64,000 nt of DNA, taken from Micromonospora sp. KC723. GTDB taxonomy: Bacteria; Actinomycetota; Actinomycetes; Mycobacteriales; Micromonosporaceae. Made by a program: the position numbers and the translations under genes. Where the stretch lies: contig NZ_SMKD01000008.1 in NCBI RefSeq assembly GCF_004348595.1, forward strand, positions 1 to 64,000, read 5' to 3'. Shown here piece after piece: positions 21,358 to 28,796 of this stretch. The first letter of the stretch is position 1. Each line of letters starts with the position of its first letter. The notes below the pieces were generated by a model, which had not been told where the DNA came from, made no database searches, and saw only the letters and a list, made by a program, of their open reading frames with translations.

Positions 21358-22313
21358 CCACCACCGATTTCCGACCGACGCTCACCGCCGAGGAGGAGGC
21401 GCTGCTGCCCACCGAGGCCGACGTGCGCTTCTATGCCGAACACGGCTGGTACCTGTCGAAGAAGCTGCTCACCGACGTCGAGGTGGACGCGCTCGTCGCC
21501 GCGACCGACCGGTACTACGACGGCGAGCGGGACCGCGCCCTGCCGGTGCGCCCGCCGAAGCTCGCCTACTGGGACCCGTCCAGGGGCCCGGTGCAACGGC
21601 ACAACGACTACGTGCACTACGAACACGACGGCATCGGCGCGATCCTGCGTAAACCGCTGATCGGGGCGGTCGCCGCCCGGCTGGCCGCCGCCGACGAGAT
21701 CCGGGTCTTCCAGTCCACGCTGATCTACAAGCCGCCGATCTCCGGGGAGCCGTCCAACATCGTGCCGTGGCACTTCGACAAGCACTACTGGGCGTCCTCG
21801 TCGTCGGAGAACATGCTCACCGCGTTCATCCCCTTCCACGACTGCGGTGAGGAGATGGGCACCATCACGATGGTCGACGGTTCGCACCGCTGGTCGGAGA
21901 CCGGCGCGGACGACACCGTGGTGCGGCACTTCGCCGAGCGCGACCGCGACCAGTTGGAGGAGATGCTGGCCCGCAACGCGTCCCACAACGGCGCGACGAT
22001 CCGCAAGATCCCGATGGTGATCCCCAAGGGACACATGAGTTTCCACCACTGCCGCACCTACCACGGCAGCGGCCCCAACGTCAGTGGCCGTCCCCGCCGG
22101 GCCATCTCCCTGCACCTGCAGGACGGCCCGAACGCCTGGCGCAGGTTCCCCCTGTCCGACGGCACCCTCGCCGCGTACAACCACGACGTGCTGGTCCGCC
22201 GCACCGCCGACGGGCGGCCCGACTACGCCGACCCCGACTACTGCCCGGTCATCTGGCAAGGTCGGGCCGCGCCGGGCGCCCCCGCCGGTGCAGGGCAGGG
22301 CCGCGACCGGTGA
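21354..22313 (+). CDS. Phytanoyl-CoA dioxygenase (PhyH) family hydroxylase
   Basis: 319 aa Fe(II)/2-oxoglutarate dioxygenase. The facial triad is visible: His140 and Asp142 in VPWHFDKHYW and a distal His237 in CRTYHGSGPN, with a basic RPRRAIS segment where 2-oxoglutarate usually binds. Enzymes of this family hydroxylate or otherwise oxidise unactivated carbons in many natural product pathways, often on carrier-bound or free amino acids. Coupled to hmaS and E1-alpha by ATGA and GTGA overlaps. The substrate is unknown; a carrier-bound Hpg or its extension product is a guess. Confidence 0.85.
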   Translation: MTTTDFRPTLTAEEEALLPTEADVRFYAEHGWYLSKKLLTDVEVDALVAATDRYYDGERDRALPVRPPKLAYWDPSRGPVQRHNDYVHYEHDGIGAILRKPLIGAVAARLAAADEIRVFQSTLIYKPPISGEPSNIVPWHFDKHYWASSSSENMLTAFIPFHDCGEEMGTITMVDGSHRWSETGADDTVVRHFAERDRDQLEEMLARNASHNGATIRKIPMVIPKGHMSFHHCRTYHGSGPNVSGRPRRAISLHLQDGPNAWRRFPLSDGTLAAYNHDVLVRRTADGRPDYADPDYCPVIWQGRAAPGAPAGAGQGRDR

Positions 22314-23287
22314 CCGGCGCCGACCCGGTCGGGCTCTACCGGACGGTACGGCTCATCCGCCGCTTCGAGCAGCGCGCCATCGACCTGGTCCACCACGGGC
22401 AGATCGTCGGCGGCATCCACCCGTACCTCGGTCAGGAGGGGATCGCCGCCGGGGTGTGCGCCGCGCTGCGCCCGGCGGACCTGGTGACCGGCACGCACCG
22501 GGGGCACGGGCACGTGCTGGCCAAGGGCGCCGACCCGGCCCGGACGATGGCCGAGTTGTGCGGCCGGGAGACCGGGCTGAACCGGGGCCGGGGTGGGTCG
22601 ATGCACGCCGCGGACCTCTCCGTCGGTGTTCTCGGCGCGAACGCCATCGTCGGCGCGGCCGGCGCGATCCTCACCGGGGCGGTGTGGGCCCGCCGGCGAC
22701 GCGGCGACGACGTGGTGGGGGCGACGTTCTTCGGCGACGGGGCGGTCAACGAGGGGATGCTGCTGGAGGCGTTCAACCTGGCCGCGCTCTGGCGGGTGCC
22801 GGTGCTGTTCGTCTGCGAGAACAACGGCTACGCCACCACCATGCCGGTCGCCGACGCGGTCGCCGGCACCATCACCGGCCGCGCCGGGGCGTTCGGTATG
22901 CCGGCGAGCGTCGTCGACGGACAGGATCCGGAGGCGGTCCACGCGGTCGCCGCCGCCGCCGTCGCCCGGATGCGCGGCGGCGGCGGGCCGGAACTGGTCG
23001 AGGCCCGCACCTACCGGTTCGACGCGCACCACACCTTCGAACACGTGGTGCGCCTCGACTACCGCTCACCGGAGGAGGTGGCCGCCGGCCGGGCCCGGGA
23101 CCCGGTGGACATCCAGGGCGACCGGCTCGCCCCGCACCGGCGGGCACAGGTCGACGCCGAGGTCGAGGCCACCCTGGACGCGGCGGTCGCGTTCGCCCTG
23201 GCCGGTCCCGAGCCGGACCCGGCGGGGGCGCTGGACCACCTGTACGCCAGCGGCCTCACCGGCCGCACCGGAGGGGGGCAGGCATGA
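22310..23287 (+). CDS. TPP-dependent dehydrogenase E1 alpha-like subunit
   Basis: 325 aa. Thiamine diphosphate motif from GDG (142-144, FFGDGAVNEGMLLEAFNLA) to NN (171-172, VLFVCENNGYATT), and the RGGSMHAADLSVG segment of PDH/acetoin dehydrogenase E1 subunits. It forms a heterotetramer with the next gene product. E1 enzymes decarboxylate a 2-oxo acid and pass the activated acyl group to a lipoyl domain, but no E2 or E3 lies in this locus. Related E1 pairs (PglB/PglC) act in phenylglycine formation in streptogramin clusters, a suggestive precedent. Candidate substrates here: 4-hydroxyphenylglyoxylate, 4-hydroxyphenylpyruvate or pyruvate. Confidence 0.88.
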   Translation: MTGADPVGLYRTVRLIRRFEQRAIDLVHHGQIVGGIHPYLGQEGIAAGVCAALRPADLVTGTHRGHGHVLAKGADPARTMAELCGRETGLNRGRGGSMHAADLSVGVLGANAIVGAAGAILTGAVWARRRRGDDVVGATFFGDGAVNEGMLLEAFNLAALWRVPVLFVCENNGYATTMPVADAVAGTITGRAGAFGMPASVVDGQDPEAVHAVAAAAVARMRGGGGPELVEARTYRFDAHHTFEHVVRLDYRSPEEVAAGRARDPVDIQGDRLAPHRRAQVDAEVEATLDAAVAFALAGPEPDPAGALDHLYASGLTGRTGGGQA

Positions 23288-24249
23288 GGTTGTCGTACCG
23301 GCGGGCGCTGACCCGGGCGCTCGCCGACGAACTGGCCCGCGACGAGTCGGTGTTCCTGCTCGGCGAGGACGTCCGGGTCGGCGCGTCCACCATCACCTCC
23401 GGGCTGTGCCGGCGGTTCGGGCCGGAACGGGTGCGCGACACCCCGCTGTCGGAGCAGGCGTTCACCAGCTTCGCCACCGGGGCGGCGCTGGCCGGGATGC
23501 GGCCGGTGGTGGAGTTCCAGATCCCGTCCCTGCTCTTCCTGGTCTTCGAGCAGATCGTCAACCACGCGCACAAGTTCCCGCTGATGACCGGTGGCCAGTG
23601 CGCCGTCCCGGTCACCTACCTGGTGCCCGGCTCCGGTTCCCGCACCGGCTGGGCGGGGCAACACTCCGACCACCCGTATCCGCTCTTCGCCCACGTCGGC
23701 GTCGTCACCGCCGTGCCGGCCACCCCAACCGACGCGTACGGGCTGCTGGTGTCGGCGATCCGGCACGACGACCCGGTGGTGGTGTTCGCCCCGGCCGGCG
23801 CGCTCGACGTCCGGGAGGACGTGGACACCCTCGCCCCGGTGCCGTTCGGCCGGGGGGTGGTGCGGCGGGCCGGCGACGAGGTCACCGTGGTCGCCGTCGG
23901 CCATCTGGTGCACGACGCGCTGGCCGTCGCCGAAGACCTCGCCGGGCAGGTGTCGGTGGAGGTCTTCGACCCGCGCACCGTCTACCCGTTCGACCTGGAC
24001 GGGCTGCTCGCCTCGGTGGCCCGCACCGGCCGGTTGGTGGTGTTCGACGACGCGAACCGGGCCTGCGGTGTCGCCGCCGAGATCGTCGCCAGCGTGGTGG
24101 AGCGGGTGCGGCTGGCCGCACCGCCGCGCCGGGTCACCCGCCCCGACGGGGCGGTGCTGCCCTTCGCCCCCGGACTGGACCGGGCCGTGCAGCCCGGCCG
24201 GGAGGCGCTCACCGCCGCCATCCACCACGTAGTGAAGGACGCCAGATGA
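23284..24249 (+). CDS. TPP-dependent dehydrogenase E1 beta-like subunit
   Basis: 321 aa transketolase-type pyrimidine-binding and C-terminal domains: VFLLGEDVRVGASTITSGL, RVRDTPLSEQAFTSFATGAAL, PVVEFQIPSLLF, GWAGQHSDHPYPLFAHVG and VEVFDPRTVYPFD. It overlaps E1 alpha and the ATP-grasp gene by ATGA. Compared with the bkd E1 beta in this same window it is divergent around the substrate pocket (LPGSGSRTGWAGQHSD versus IRVPYAGGIGGVEHH), consistent with a different 2-oxo acid or acceptor. Confidence 0.9.
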   Translation: MRLSYRRALTRALADELARDESVFLLGEDVRVGASTITSGLCRRFGPERVRDTPLSEQAFTSFATGAALAGMRPVVEFQIPSLLFLVFEQIVNHAHKFPLMTGGQCAVPVTYLVPGSGSRTGWAGQHSDHPYPLFAHVGVVTAVPATPTDAYGLLVSAIRHDDPVVVFAPAGALDVREDVDTLAPVPFGRGVVRRAGDEVTVVAVGHLVHDALAVAEDLAGQVSVEVFDPRTVYPFDLDGLLASVARTGRLVVFDDANRACGVAAEIVASVVERVRLAAPPRRVTRPDGAVLPFAPGLDRAVQPGREALTAAIHHVVKDAR

Positions 24250-25604
24250 TCGACGTGAACTACCGGTGGCCGGAAGCCGGCCAGGCGTGGCGTGACCTGC
24301 CGGAGGCCACCCGTCGGGGGATGGTCGCCGCCGGCGCGCGGGAGTGGGAGCGGATCTTCCACGGCCGGGCGACCTACAACAAGCAGTGGCGGCTGGCCCG
24401 CCCTCCGGTGCTGACCTCCGACGAGTTCCGCGAGCTGAACGAGGTCTGTGACCGGATCGCCCAGCTCATCCTGGACGCCTGCCGGCGGCGGGCGCGTACC
24501 GCGGGGCAGTTGCGCGAGCTGCTCGGCGTGCCGCGGGGGGAGACCCGGCTGCTCGACGAGGACGAGCCGCTGTCCGAGGCGCTGCTCGCCGCGTACCGGC
24601 CGGACGTGCTGATCTCCGGCGGGGAACCGCGGATCGTCGAGTACAACATCGACAGCAGCCTCGGTGGCGGGTTCGACGCGGACACCGTGATCCAGCGCTA
24701 CGGCGCGCTGTACGCCGAACGGGGCCTGCTCGACGGGGTGCCGGCCCGTCCCGCCCCGTCCCTGCTGGACCAGCGGTTCGTGGCGATCCGCGACGAGTTG
24801 GGCCTGGCCGACGCGGCCCGGGTGGCGTTGCTGATGGACTTCGACGCCGACTACCCGGGCCTGGACGACCCGGAGACGTTCGTCCGGATCCTGTCGCCCC
24901 TGGTCGACCAGGCCGGGCGCTTCGGCATCGACCTGGTGATCGCCCCGGTGGCCGCCGCCACCCTGGACGCCGGGCGGCGACTCGTGGTGGACGGGGCCCC
25001 GGTGGACGCCCTGTTCCGCCTCTTCGTGCCGAACCGGGTCACCCCCAGCGCGGGGCTGGACGCGGTGGCCGGGGCGCTCGCGGCCGGCACCCTGCCGATG
25101 TTCGTCAGCGCCGCCGCGTGGTTACTCGGCAACAAGATCAACTTTGCCTGGTTGTACGAGGATCTCGACCAGCTGCCCGCCGACGACCGGGCCCTGATCC
25201 GCCGGTACGTGCCGCACACCGTGGCGCTCACCGCGGCGGAACTGGACCGGGCGCTGGCCGACCAGGCGGACCTGGTCGCCAAGCCGGCCGACGGATCCGC
25301 CGGGCACGGGGTGCTGATCGGCCGGGAGCTGAGCGCCCAGGCCTGGGCCGACGGGGTGCGCGCCGCGATCGCCCGGGGCGGCAACATCCTGCAGGCGTAC
25401 ATGCCGGCCGACCGGGTGGCGATGGACTTCGTGCAAATCGAGACCGGTGAGGTGGTCACCGCCGAGGTGCCGTACAGCATCGCCCCGTACCTGTTCGGCC
25501 GGACGGGGTCGGGCGGTCTGGCCCGGGTCGGCTACCCCGGCTGCGACGAGGTGCTCAACCTGGCCCACGGCGTCCTCCTCACCGGCCTCCTGCTCACCGA
25601 CTGA
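24246..25604 (+). CDS. ATP-grasp-type carboxylate-amine ligase (circularly permuted, glutathionylspermidine synthase-like)
   Basis: 452 aa, not a close match to any characterised enzyme I recognise. Visible ATP-grasp features: IVEYNIDSSLGGGFDADT, GNKINFAWLYEDLDQLPADD, LIRRYVPHTVALT and the flexible Gly-rich loop LVAKPADGSAGHGVLIG. This order resembles the circularly permuted ATP-grasp/glutathionylspermidine synthase-like proteins, which join a carboxylate to an amine through an acyl phosphate. As the last gene of the ten-gene operon it is the best candidate for NRPS-independent amide formation with Hpg. Its function is inferred from fold only. Confidence 0.7.
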   Translation: MIDVNYRWPEAGQAWRDLPEATRRGMVAAGAREWERIFHGRATYNKQWRLARPPVLTSDEFRELNEVCDRIAQLILDACRRRARTAGQLRELLGVPRGETRLLDEDEPLSEALLAAYRPDVLISGGEPRIVEYNIDSSLGGGFDADTVIQRYGALYAERGLLDGVPARPAPSLLDQRFVAIRDELGLADAARVALLMDFDADYPGLDDPETFVRILSPLVDQAGRFGIDLVIAPVAAATLDAGRRLVVDGAPVDALFRLFVPNRVTPSAGLDAVAGALAAGTLPMFVSAAAWLLGNKINFAWLYEDLDQLPADDRALIRRYVPHTVALTAAELDRALADQADLVAKPADGSAGHGVLIGRELSAQAWADGVRAAIARGGNILQAYMPADRVAMDFVQIETGEVVTAEVPYSIAPYLFGRTGSGGLARVGYPGCDEVLNLAHGVLLTGLLLTD

Positions 25605-25620
25605 CCGTGGCGCTGCCAGG

Positions 25621-25681
25621 TGATCGGGTAGCGGTGGGGGACCGGACACGCCGACGTGGCCGTCCTACCGCTACCCGATCA
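25621..25681. terminator. Strong stem-loop closing the main accessory operon
   Basis: TGATCGGGTAGCGGT (25621-25635) and ACCGCTACCCGATCA (25667-25681) form a perfect 15-bp inverted repeat around a 31-base loop. It lies 16 bases after the ATP-grasp stop and its right arm contains the stop codon of the converging SGNH gene, so it can end both transcripts. Confidence 0.75.
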
Positions 25682-26380
25682 GGGCCCCTGGGGCGCTCGA
25701 CGGGAGGCGGCCAGGTGCGCGCCGAGGCGGCGGACGGTCTCCGCCGCCGCGATGGCGTCACTGCGCGCGCTGCCGTGCCGACCGTCGCTGCTGTAGAGCG
25801 ACGGGTCGGCGACGGCCGGGTGGTCGGTCAGGTGCACGTGCAGCGCGCCCAGTCGCCCGGCGAGCCGGCCGGTGCGCGCCGACAGCAGGCGCATCCGCTC
25901 GCCCAGCCCGGCCCGCAGCGCCGCCGGCACGGCCGGGCTGTGCGACACGTCGAACATGCCGACCGTGATCACGTCGGCTCCGGCAGTCCGCATCGCGGTG
26001 ACCATCGCGGTCATCTGGGCGTCGACGGCGTCCGGGTCGTACGACGCGCGGAACGCGTCGTTGCCGCCGCACACCACCAGCGCCAGGTCCGGGGCGAAGG
26101 CGAGCGCCGCGTCCAGTTGCGTCGCGCGGACCTCGTGCGCCCGCAGCCCGCGCCGGCCCAGGTTCAGGTACGCCAGCCCGGGCCCCGCCGCGCGCAGCTC
26201 GGCGGCGATCCGGTCCGCCCACTGCACCTCGGGGTACCCGGCGACCGGCTCACACAGCCCCTCCGCGACGCTGTCGCCCAGCACCACGAACCGGCGCCAC
26301 GGGTGCCCCCGCAGCAGGGCGGCGCTCTCTCCCGGACGGAGGCAGAACGGATCCGTCGCTTCGGTCAACGTCGATGGCAT
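25679..26380 (-). CDS. SGNH/GDSL-family hydrolase (cytoplasmic form)
   Basis: 233 aa. SGNH blocks are present: FVVLGDSVAEGL (nucleophile Ser), LNLGRRG, LVVCGGNDAF and the C-terminal SDGRHGSARSD where the catalytic Asp-x-x-His lies. Such enzymes cleave esters or thioesters of many kinds. There is no signal peptide. ATG 26380 was chosen as the first Met before recognisable sequence. It may act on the locus product or on a carrier-bound ester, but could also be unrelated. Confidence 0.85.
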   Translation of the reverse strand: MPSTLTEATDPFCLRPGESAALLRGHPWRRFVVLGDSVAEGLCEPVAGYPEVQWADRIAAELRAAGPGLAYLNLGRRGLRAHEVRATQLDAALAFAPDLALVVCGGNDAFRASYDPDAVDAQMTAMVTAMRTAGADVITVGMFDVSHSPAVPAALRAGLGERMRLLSARTGRLAGRLGALHVHLTDHPAVADPSLYSSDGRHGSARSDAIAAAETVRRLGAHLAASRRAPQGP

Positions 26381-26427
26381 GCCGGCACGGTAGCGAACCG
26401 GCGGCGGCCGGGCCAGCCGCCGGCCGG

Positions 26428-27378
26428 TCAGGCCCGGTCCAGCTCCACCTCGGCCAGGTAGACGCAGGTGCGGCCCTCGTGGGAGGAGTAGTAGCTGACC
26501 CACAGGATTCCGTCGTGCCAGACCAGGCCGGGGTAGCTGGTGTCCCCGCCGGAGGGCAGCGCCACCAGCTCGGCCAGCTCGCCCCGCTCCGGGTCGAGCA
26601 GGCAGATCGCGGTGCGGACCGGGCCGTCGTGCAGGCGTACCCCGGCGATGAGCCGGCCGTCCGGCAGCCGGCGCAGCGCCGGCCCACCCACCCGGACGCC
26701 GAGGTCGGTCCACTCCCAGTGCCGGTACGGCGGACGGGACAGCCCCAACTGGGCGGTGGCGGTCTCCCGGTCGCGCCGCAGCAGGCAGTACGCCGTGCCG
26801 TCCGGGGCGAAGACGAGCCCCGACTCGTTGGGGTACCCGTCGGTGAACAGCGTCTGCACCCACGGTTGCAGGTCGAGTCCGTCCCCGCTGCGGTAGAGCC
26901 GGACGAAACGCGGCTCCCGGGTGGCGTATCCGATGCCGTACATGGCCTCCCGCTGCCAGGCCGCCTGCCACACCCAGACGTCCTGCTCGCCGAGGAGGGT
27001 GGAGTCGCTCCACCGCTGTCCGTCGTCGCTGAGCCAGCTCACCGTCCGGAACGTCTGTGTCGCCTTCGGCGGCGGGCCGGACGCCACGGCGGCGAGGAGC
27101 TGCAGCCGGCCGTCCGGGCGGACCACGAAGCGCGGGTCACGCAGGTCGCCCGACTGCCTGCCCAGCACGGCGGCCGGCGTCCACGTGCGGGCGTCGGGCG
27201 AGGTCAGCACCCGGATCACCCCGTCGTCGGAGACGTGGCCGTCGCCCTCCCGGAAGGCGCACCACCAGGTGTCGCGGTAACGGACCAGATCGGTGAAGGC
27301 GCTGTGCGGCGCGGTGTCGGCGATCCGCCGGACCTCCCGCACCCGGGCCGTCGTACCGTTCGTCGACGTCGGGGTCAT
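26428..27378 (-). CDS. Sialidase-superfamily (BNR/beta-propeller) protein
   Basis: 316 aa beginning at ATG 27378 behind GGGAGGTGA. Repeated blade-like segments with Asp-box flavour (SPDARTWTPAAVLG, SDDGQRWSDSTLLG, DGLDLQPWVQTLF) and alternating Trp/Gly strands (FREGDGHVSDDGVIRVL, YPGLVWHDGILWVSYYSSHEG) point to the six-bladed exo-sialidase/neuraminidase superfamily. No signal peptide, so it may be intracellular or a non-enzymatic propeller. No link to the biosynthetic genes is evident other than position and strand. Confidence 0.7.
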   Translation of the reverse strand: MTPTSTNGTTARVREVRRIADTAPHSAFTDLVRYRDTWWCAFREGDGHVSDDGVIRVLTSPDARTWTPAAVLGRQSGDLRDPRFVVRPDGRLQLLAAVASGPPPKATQTFRTVSWLSDDGQRWSDSTLLGEQDVWVWQAAWQREAMYGIGYATREPRFVRLYRSGDGLDLQPWVQTLFTDGYPNESGLVFAPDGTAYCLLRRDRETATAQLGLSRPPYRHWEWTDLGVRVGGPALRRLPDGRLIAGVRLHDGPVRTAICLLDPERGELAELVALPSGGDTSYPGLVWHDGILWVSYYSSHEGRTCVYLAEVELDRA

Positions 27379-27524
27379 CCCGTCACCTCCCGGTTGGTCG
27401 ACCGACCACGGTAGGCGCTGCGCCCCCGCCGCTCGACCACCGGCAGGCACACAGCCGGCGAACATCCGGTGGGCGGCGGCCGAACAGCCGTCATGGCCGG
27501 CGGATCCCGCCGACCGGGCGTCCG

Positions 27525-28796
27525 TCAGGCCGCCGGGGCCGACCGGCCGGCCCGCAGCGGCCCGACCAGCAGCGGCAGCACGGTCAGCACCCCGCACACC
27601 ACCGCCATCACCAGCAACGCCGGCCGGAGCGTGAGCGCCGCCACCGACCAGCCGCCGAGCAGCGCCCCGACCGGCAGCCCCACGAACGCCAGCGAACCGG
27701 CCATGCCCAACACCCGGGTCTGCAGCTCCGCCGGCACCCGCTCGTAGAGCGCGGCCCCGAGCAGCGGATTGACCACGGCGATCCCGATCCCGGACAGGAA
27801 CGTCACCACCAGCACCGTCAGCAAATGGTCGGTGAGGGCCAGGGCGAGCAGCCGGGGCGCGCCGCTGACCGCCGCGCCGACGGCGAAGACGAGTGTCCGG
27901 GGCAGCCGGGGGCCGACCACGGTGAAGACCACGTTGCCCAGCAGCGCGCCGGCGCCGAACACGCCGAGCACGAGACCGAAGCCGGCCGGGTCGCCGAGCA
28001 CGTCACGGACCCACACCGGCACCCAGACGGCGGTGTGGGCGGCGGCGAACATGTTCAGCGCGGAGATCACCACCAGCATGGTCAGCAACACCCGGTCGGT
28101 ACGCAGGTAGCCGAACCCGGCGCGCAGCGCGCGCAGATAGGGCTCCTTCGGCGCGGCCGGCGCGTCGGCGGCGGGCGGGCGTACCAGCACCGCGACCAGC
28201 ACCGCGCAGAGCGCGAAGCTGCCCGCGTCGATCCAGATGGCCCGGGTCACCCCGACCCAGTCGATGAGCAGCCCGCCGAGCACCGCGCCGGACAGCGCGA
28301 CCGCGCGGGACAGCCCGTCGTAGGCGGAGGTGAGCCGGATCAGCTGCACACCCGCGCGCTGCGCCGCCGGCCGGAACATCACGTGCTTGACCCGGTCGCC
28401 GATGCCGCGCAGCGCGCCCGCCACCGCGACGAGGGCGAGCAGCGCCCCGAAGCCGAGCCACGGGGTCAGCGCGACCACCGCCATGGCCGCCGCGCTGGCC
28501 GCGTCCACCACCACCGAGGTACGCCGCACCCCGAACCGGTCGGCCCACGGGGTGGCCAGCGAGCTGGACAGCATGTACGGCAGGAACTCCGCCGCCGCGA
28601 CCAGGCCCATCTTCGCCGGGCTGCCGGTGGTGGTGAGCACCAGCCACGGGATCGCCACGACGGAGATGCGACTGCCCAGGTTGGAGACGAGGTCCGCGGC
28701 GACCAGCGTGACCAGCTCCCGGCGCGCGGCGGCCCGGTCGGGATGGGCGCCGGCGGCCGGTCGTGCCCGGGGCGCGGGGCCGGCGTCGGCCGTCAC
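27525..28796 (-). CDS. MFS transporter, probable product exporter
   Basis: 423 aa with about 12 hydrophobic segments in two halves. The first half starts RRELVTLVAADLVSNLGSRIS and contains the typical loop WADRFGVRRTSVVVDA. It resembles the enterobactin-exporter/drug-efflux branch of the major facilitator superfamily. GTG start overlaps the stop of AMP ligase 3 (GTGA at 28793-28796), so the two are translated together. The likely role is export of, or self-protection from, the locus product. Confidence 0.88.
   Translation of the reverse strand: MTADAGPAPRARPAAGAHPDRAAARRELVTLVAADLVSNLGSRISVVAIPWLVLTTTGSPAKMGLVAAAEFLPYMLSSSLATPWADRFGVRRTSVVVDAASAAAMAVVALTPWLGFGALLALVAVAGALRGIGDRVKHVMFRPAAQRAGVQLIRLTSAYDGLSRAVALSGAVLGGLLIDWVGVTRAIWIDAGSFALCAVLVAVLVRPPAADAPAAPKEPYLRALRAGFGYLRTDRVLLTMLVVISALNMFAAAHTAVWVPVWVRDVLGDPAGFGLVLGVFGAGALLGNVVFTVVGPRLPRTLVFAVGAAVSGAPRLLALALTDHLLTVLVVTFLSGIGIAVVNPLLGAALYERVPAELQTRVLGMAGSLAFVGLPVGALLGGWSVAALTLRPALLVMAVVCGVLTVLPLLVGPLRAGRSAPAA

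Noticed and set aside
22310-24249. Housekeeping pyruvate or branched-chain dehydrogenase E1
   Set aside because: It is embedded by 4-base overlaps in the accessory operon, lacks E2/E3, and a full bkd set is found at 46.9-50.5 kb.
22310-24249. QncN/QncL-type glycolyl transfer system
   Set aside because: Those systems need a lipoyl domain in the protein; neither subunit shows one. Kept only as a distant precedent.
26428-27378. Sialidase as a tailoring glycosidase of the product
   Set aside because: No glycosyltransferase or sugar biosynthesis gene is in the locus, so there is no reason to expect a sugar on the product.
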